NCBI GenBank assembly: GCA_036345935.2
Contig: JADWOT020000001.1
Coordinates: forward strand, 5,553,788-5,617,787
Direction: 5' to 3'
DNA from: Taenia hydatigena
Taxonomy: Eukaryota; Platyhelminthes; Cestoda; Cyclophyllidea; Taeniidae
Length of the DNA: 64,000 bases
Below the pieces are notes generated by a model. It did no database searches and was not told the origin of the DNA. It was given only the letters and a program-made list of their open reading frames with translations. Shown piece by piece: positions 60,464-64,000 of the stretch; the first letter of the stretch is position 1; each line of letters begins with the position of its first letter. The position numbers and the translations under genes were made by a program.

Positions 60464-63021
60464 CTAGACTTCTCTGGTTTTGCTGACATTGGAGTACTCA
60501 AATTCGTCGCCAGAATTGGGCTCCACTTCAATTCGCAGCTGTAAAAAGGAGCAAAAATGCATAACAGCGACCCATCTCTTGAAGCCTCTATACTTTTTCA
60601 TAATAAAAGCATGCTTTACTGTTCCTTGGACAAAAAAATGCATTAAAAGTGGACCATAGAAAGTCACCGCATGCGTCACATATATGTGACACATGTGTTT
60701 ACTTAGCAGAGGCCAGACTCACCCATGTGCAGCATGTCCTCATCCTCAACTCATAACAACTGTTGCTATGCCAAAATGCGTGCGTCGTGTCATGCGGTAG
60801 AGATTAAGAAAGACCCCAAAGAATATGACCTCAAAGCTCATTTACAAACTAAATTTCACCTCACTTTGACAATATGATCAACTGAAGTGCAAATAAAAAA
60901 AAACGGAATCTCTTGAATAGGCGAATTAAACAGAACTTCCTTCCAGTGTCGTTTACCCCTTACGTGTCTGACGGTTGACACGTTCACACGACTCAGCTTC
61001 AGCCGTCCAGAAACAGCTCTAACCGGTACATTGAACAGCAATATAAATTCCAAAATCTGGCAAAGTGCTAAACAAACAAGTGAAATGAATCTCTTACGGA
61101 TTAACCCGGAAGGCCAATCAGTGATGAGGATCATTCCATTTTTATCTGCTCAAACAACAAATGTATTCTAAGAACTGTTCGGGACTCGGATTTGACACTT
61201 GATTGGCATTGATGCTTTGGCACTTTTTAACTGTGCGGCCACCCGAGTCCTCGCGGGCGGCTCAGCGACATGGCTTTTGGGCCATGCAAGTAACCTCCCA
61301 GGTCGCTACTCATATGTTAGTAAGTAGTATTTTCGGCCATGGTTGCTTGTAATGAGCTCGAGGGAGACTGACGCCATTACATACGCTTCAAAAATGCAAA
61401 CAAAGCGGTGTCATTGATAACAAACCGGTGATATCATCTACGTTCAGCCGACTTTTGCTTGAGCGCAAGGCTACATTTCGGAGTTCATTTAATCGTTCTT
61501 TACAACTAAAAAATTGTAGCAAGTTCCTTGCGTTTTTTAAACACTCGAGGTGGAGGAACGAGAAACGACTTTGTTATTAGCGAGTCTGGTCCAGTACATA
61601 AAACTGCTCACATCACACAAGACAAGACCGTTAGATCGTGCGTCAAAGCCATCCAGACCTGGGACTTTTTACTTTCACTTATTACTAGTGCTGTTGGGCA
61701 ATAAAAAAAAAACACGAAAATAGTGCTGTAGAAGTAATTAATAAACTACAATTTCACCAAGTTCCAATTGCTTGTTTATAACCGACACAACAATTTCCTG
61801 ATTGCTCTACTTGTTTGCATATTCGGAACCTTCAATGCAGCAGGTGATGGCTATTTGGTGCGTGAATATTTACCTAACGAGGTATTCATAGACTGAACAA
61901 AGACAGGACATGAAACATAACAGGCAAACATATGCACTGAGGTCCTTCTCAAAGTACGCATTCGCAGTGTCACACATACGTGACACCTCGCTTTCCTACC
62001 TATGCTTGCAAGTGACTGGCAAGTGACACAATAAAACCAGGTATAGTAAAACTGAGGAGGGGAAAAATATGGTGAATGAAAATCAAACCAGTAACACAAC
62101 ATGATAACCAGTGTGATGGGTTCGCTTTCGAGGCAATTCCTATTGGCAAAGACGGACAAATCTCACATCTCTTTTTTGTACCTACAAAATCGTCCGGAGA
62201 GGAAGCAATTCCTAACTTTATCAGTGTAAAATGCCTCCAAATGAGCAATACGAAGTGGCATGTCAATGAGCCAGACCCGAGAGCACAGGCCAAACGACCC
62301 TTGGGACTGAACTTCCGTGTTGCTTTTTAGCATTACAATTTCCAGTTCGAACAGGAGAATACAACGACACGTTTAATCAACTACTCTTGAGGTTAGTCTC
62401 ATTGACCTTGTGAACGGCAAAGGTAAGCCAATCCCTGTCCATCTGACTCCTTTGATTGGCCTTGCGATACTTCTTTATGACTTAGAATATTTAAACTACC
62501 CCACCTTTAAGAGGGCTCGACCACCACAGCCGTCTCTGATGGTCTTTCGATGCTTCAGTTGCTTGGTCAATTCACCGTCATGGCTGCACGAGCGCTCACG
62601 GCCCCACCGTTGAACAACCACGGGGCGGCATGGCCTTCGAGGTATGCCAGAGGCCTCTCAGCCCTTCTCTACACCGTCAGTAAATTTTCTGGCCAAGAAA
62701 TATGACTTACTTTGCCCCTCGAGGAAAATTGACAAGACACATAACACCCACCGTCATTTGTCAGGCTTGTCATCGTTCACCTCGAATCGGAAACTCACTA
62801 TATCTATCTTTTTCCTTTACAAGAGAGAGGACAGTCAACCATTTTGTTTGCGAAGTGATTTGATTCAACCAACTAGGTGATCTTGCATGAGAATTGCCAT
62901 GTTATCTTCATGAGTTAAACAAAAAGCTGGTGAAAATCTTGATAAAAGTCGGCAAAAAAAACAACAACACAACTTACCCTCTCATGAGCGCGTTGCCGTT
63001 TGAGATCGTCCTTCATGAAAC
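60464..63021 (-). CDS. Last exons of an unidentified gene
   Basis: I do not recognise the product. Two exon-like segments fit together: 62978-63021 (codes FMKDDLKRQRAHER, CCATAG acceptor, AGG|GTAAGT donor) and 60464-60538 (CTTTTTACAG acceptor, codes LRIEVEPNSGDEFEYSNVSK and then TREV before a stop codon). Both boundaries are phase 0, so they can join directly, although further exons may lie between. The charged, helix-prone first part and the acidic C-terminus look like the end of a cytoplasmic or scaffold protein. Upstream exons must lie to the right, and one may be in the segment at 63319-63405. Confidence 0.4.
60675..60690. repeat. Solo hairpin palindrome related to copies A and B
   Basis: GTCACATATATGTGAC is a perfect 16-bp palindrome of the same GTCAC...GTGAC type. 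No partner is found about 150 bp away on either side. Confidence 0.6.
61967..61986. repeat. Solo hairpin palindrome related to copies A and B
   Basis: GTGTCACACATACGTGACAC differs from the right hairpin of copy A by one loop base (CACATA against CAAATA). It stands alone; the nearest relative is 1.3 kb to the left at 60675. Confidence 0.65.
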
Positions 63022-63178
63022 CTATGGACAACAAAGATGATTTTTTGAACTGAAAAGACGCCGATGTTAGATGGTAAAGAAAAACGCTTTCACCATTTAC
63101 CTGGCACTCAATGCACTGAGCTAAATTCCATCTATTCTACTCTTGTGGGTCAATTTCCAAGCTTCTATTTCAATGCAC

Positions 63179-63400
63179 GAACCGTTTGGAGAACTCTGCA
63201 TCCATCACGCCAGTACTGTGCCTACTTCCGAACTCTCCAACTCCCTTGGAGCTTGTGGCCGTTCAGCAAGCCTCCTAACTACCAAGCTTATGTTGTGACC
63301 TCTCTTAAGCCCCTTTACCCTCTTGGTGTCTGTGACTGTTTGGAGAATGCCGCATCCACCACGTCGGCGCTGTAACCGCTTCCAAACTTCTCGACCCTCT
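63179..63400 (-). repeat. Tandem duplication of a 65-bp exon-like segment
   Basis: Segments 63179-63245 and 63332-63400 are about 70 percent identical. Read on the minus strand in the same frame they give EFGSRHSTGVMDAEFSKR and EKFGSGYSADVVDAAFSKQ. The right copy runs into a GG|GTAAAG donor (GT at 63317-63318); the left copy meets a stop four codons later. This looks like an exon and a duplicated or decayed copy, probably of the gene whose last exons are at 60464-63021. Confidence 0.5.
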
Positions 63401-64000
63401 CACAGACAGGTGAGTCAATGTGTACGTAAACTGTGTACACAGACCGACGAGGATGAATTCACAATCATCATTATCATCATTACGCAAATCGTACAAATGA
63501 TGGCTGTTTTGTGCAATTGGCAAACTGGTTTCGTAACCGAATCAGCCCCCAAGGGTGATGCCTCCTCCCATCAAATCAACCTGTCTTTCCACCACCCTCA
63601 GTGGTACCAATGTAATGCCACAAGAAAATGAAAATTTCTTAGGCTAGCCTCTCATTTTAAAGGCAAGAACATTAGGCGGATAAAAAGGAAACTGCTTGTC
63701 TCGGTGGGGACACCAAGAGGACGGATGAATCGCATAAATTAGTGAAATGAGCCGATTAAGTATGCCAAAAGGCTTGGAACTTTAAAAGGCTTATGACAAG
63801 CTATTTCTTAGCTTCAAAGGACTCTTCTAACATGGTAGATGAGAGCGGTGACCCCTATACGGGGGCGAGTAGGAATAAGTGACCTTCAAACCAGCCAATA
63901 CCCCAACGCGGATTGCCATCGGGTAGTCATGACTAAATTATTCAATCAATGAAAGGGATGTTAAGCCGCTGCAAGCAAAAAATAGGGCGAAATGGAGACA

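Noticed and set aside
61200..62680. Segments at 61215-61305 and 62570-62680 as further copies of the LTR-like repeat
   Set aside because: Only a GGCATGGCCC-type block and scattered bases agree; the order and ends of the repeat are not preserved, so membership is unproven.

Overview
This window is eukaryotic nuclear DNA. The protein-coding genes are split by GT-AG introns, many only 30-39 nt long, in a background with dispersed repeats. Short introns, genes spaced several kb apart, possible spliced-leader acceptors just upstream of start codons, and sequences moderately diverged from the human orthologues suggest a parasitic flatworm, a tapeworm more likely than a fluke. That assignment is inference. 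I rebuilt genes by hand, joining exons only where splice sites, intron phase and remembered family sequence agreed. Exon boundaries are therefore predictions.

Layout from left to right. 318-16569 (minus): the N-terminal 772 residues of a secreted-then-anchored receptor with SUEL lectin, CUB, sushi, Ser/Thr stalk, one membrane span and a proline-rich tail; its 3' end lies beyond the left edge. 17918-19937 (minus): ANKRD49-like ankyrin protein. 20072-20571 (minus): mitochondrial acyl carrier protein (NDUFAB1), only 134 bp upstream of the ANKRD49 gene, a possible two-gene transcription unit. 22256-35021 (minus): nine-exon MFSD2-type lysophospholipid transporter. 36386-36877 (minus): LYRM1. 37734-38399 (plus): a possible unidentified gene. 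40579-47583 (minus): twelve-exon cytohesin (ARF-GEF). 48979-50841 (plus): NOB1, divergent from cytohesin. 51242-53654 (minus): SYF2, convergent with NOB1. From about 53.7 kb to the right edge there are few genes and many repeats: LTR-like repeats, a family of short hairpin palindromes, and the last exons of an unidentified minus-strand gene.

Most of the genes are housekeeping: mitochondrial fatty-acid synthesis and LYR factors (NDUFAB1, LYRM1), 18S rRNA maturation (NOB1), splicing (SYF2), ARF GTPase activation (cytohesin) and lipid uptake (MFSD2). The lipid transporter is of note because parasitic flatworms cannot make fatty acids de novo and depend on host lipids. The less ordinary material is the lectin-CUB-sushi receptor, the candidate polycistron, the hairpin-ended repeat family and the LTR/TRIM-like cluster. 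I found no rRNA, tRNA or CRISPR.
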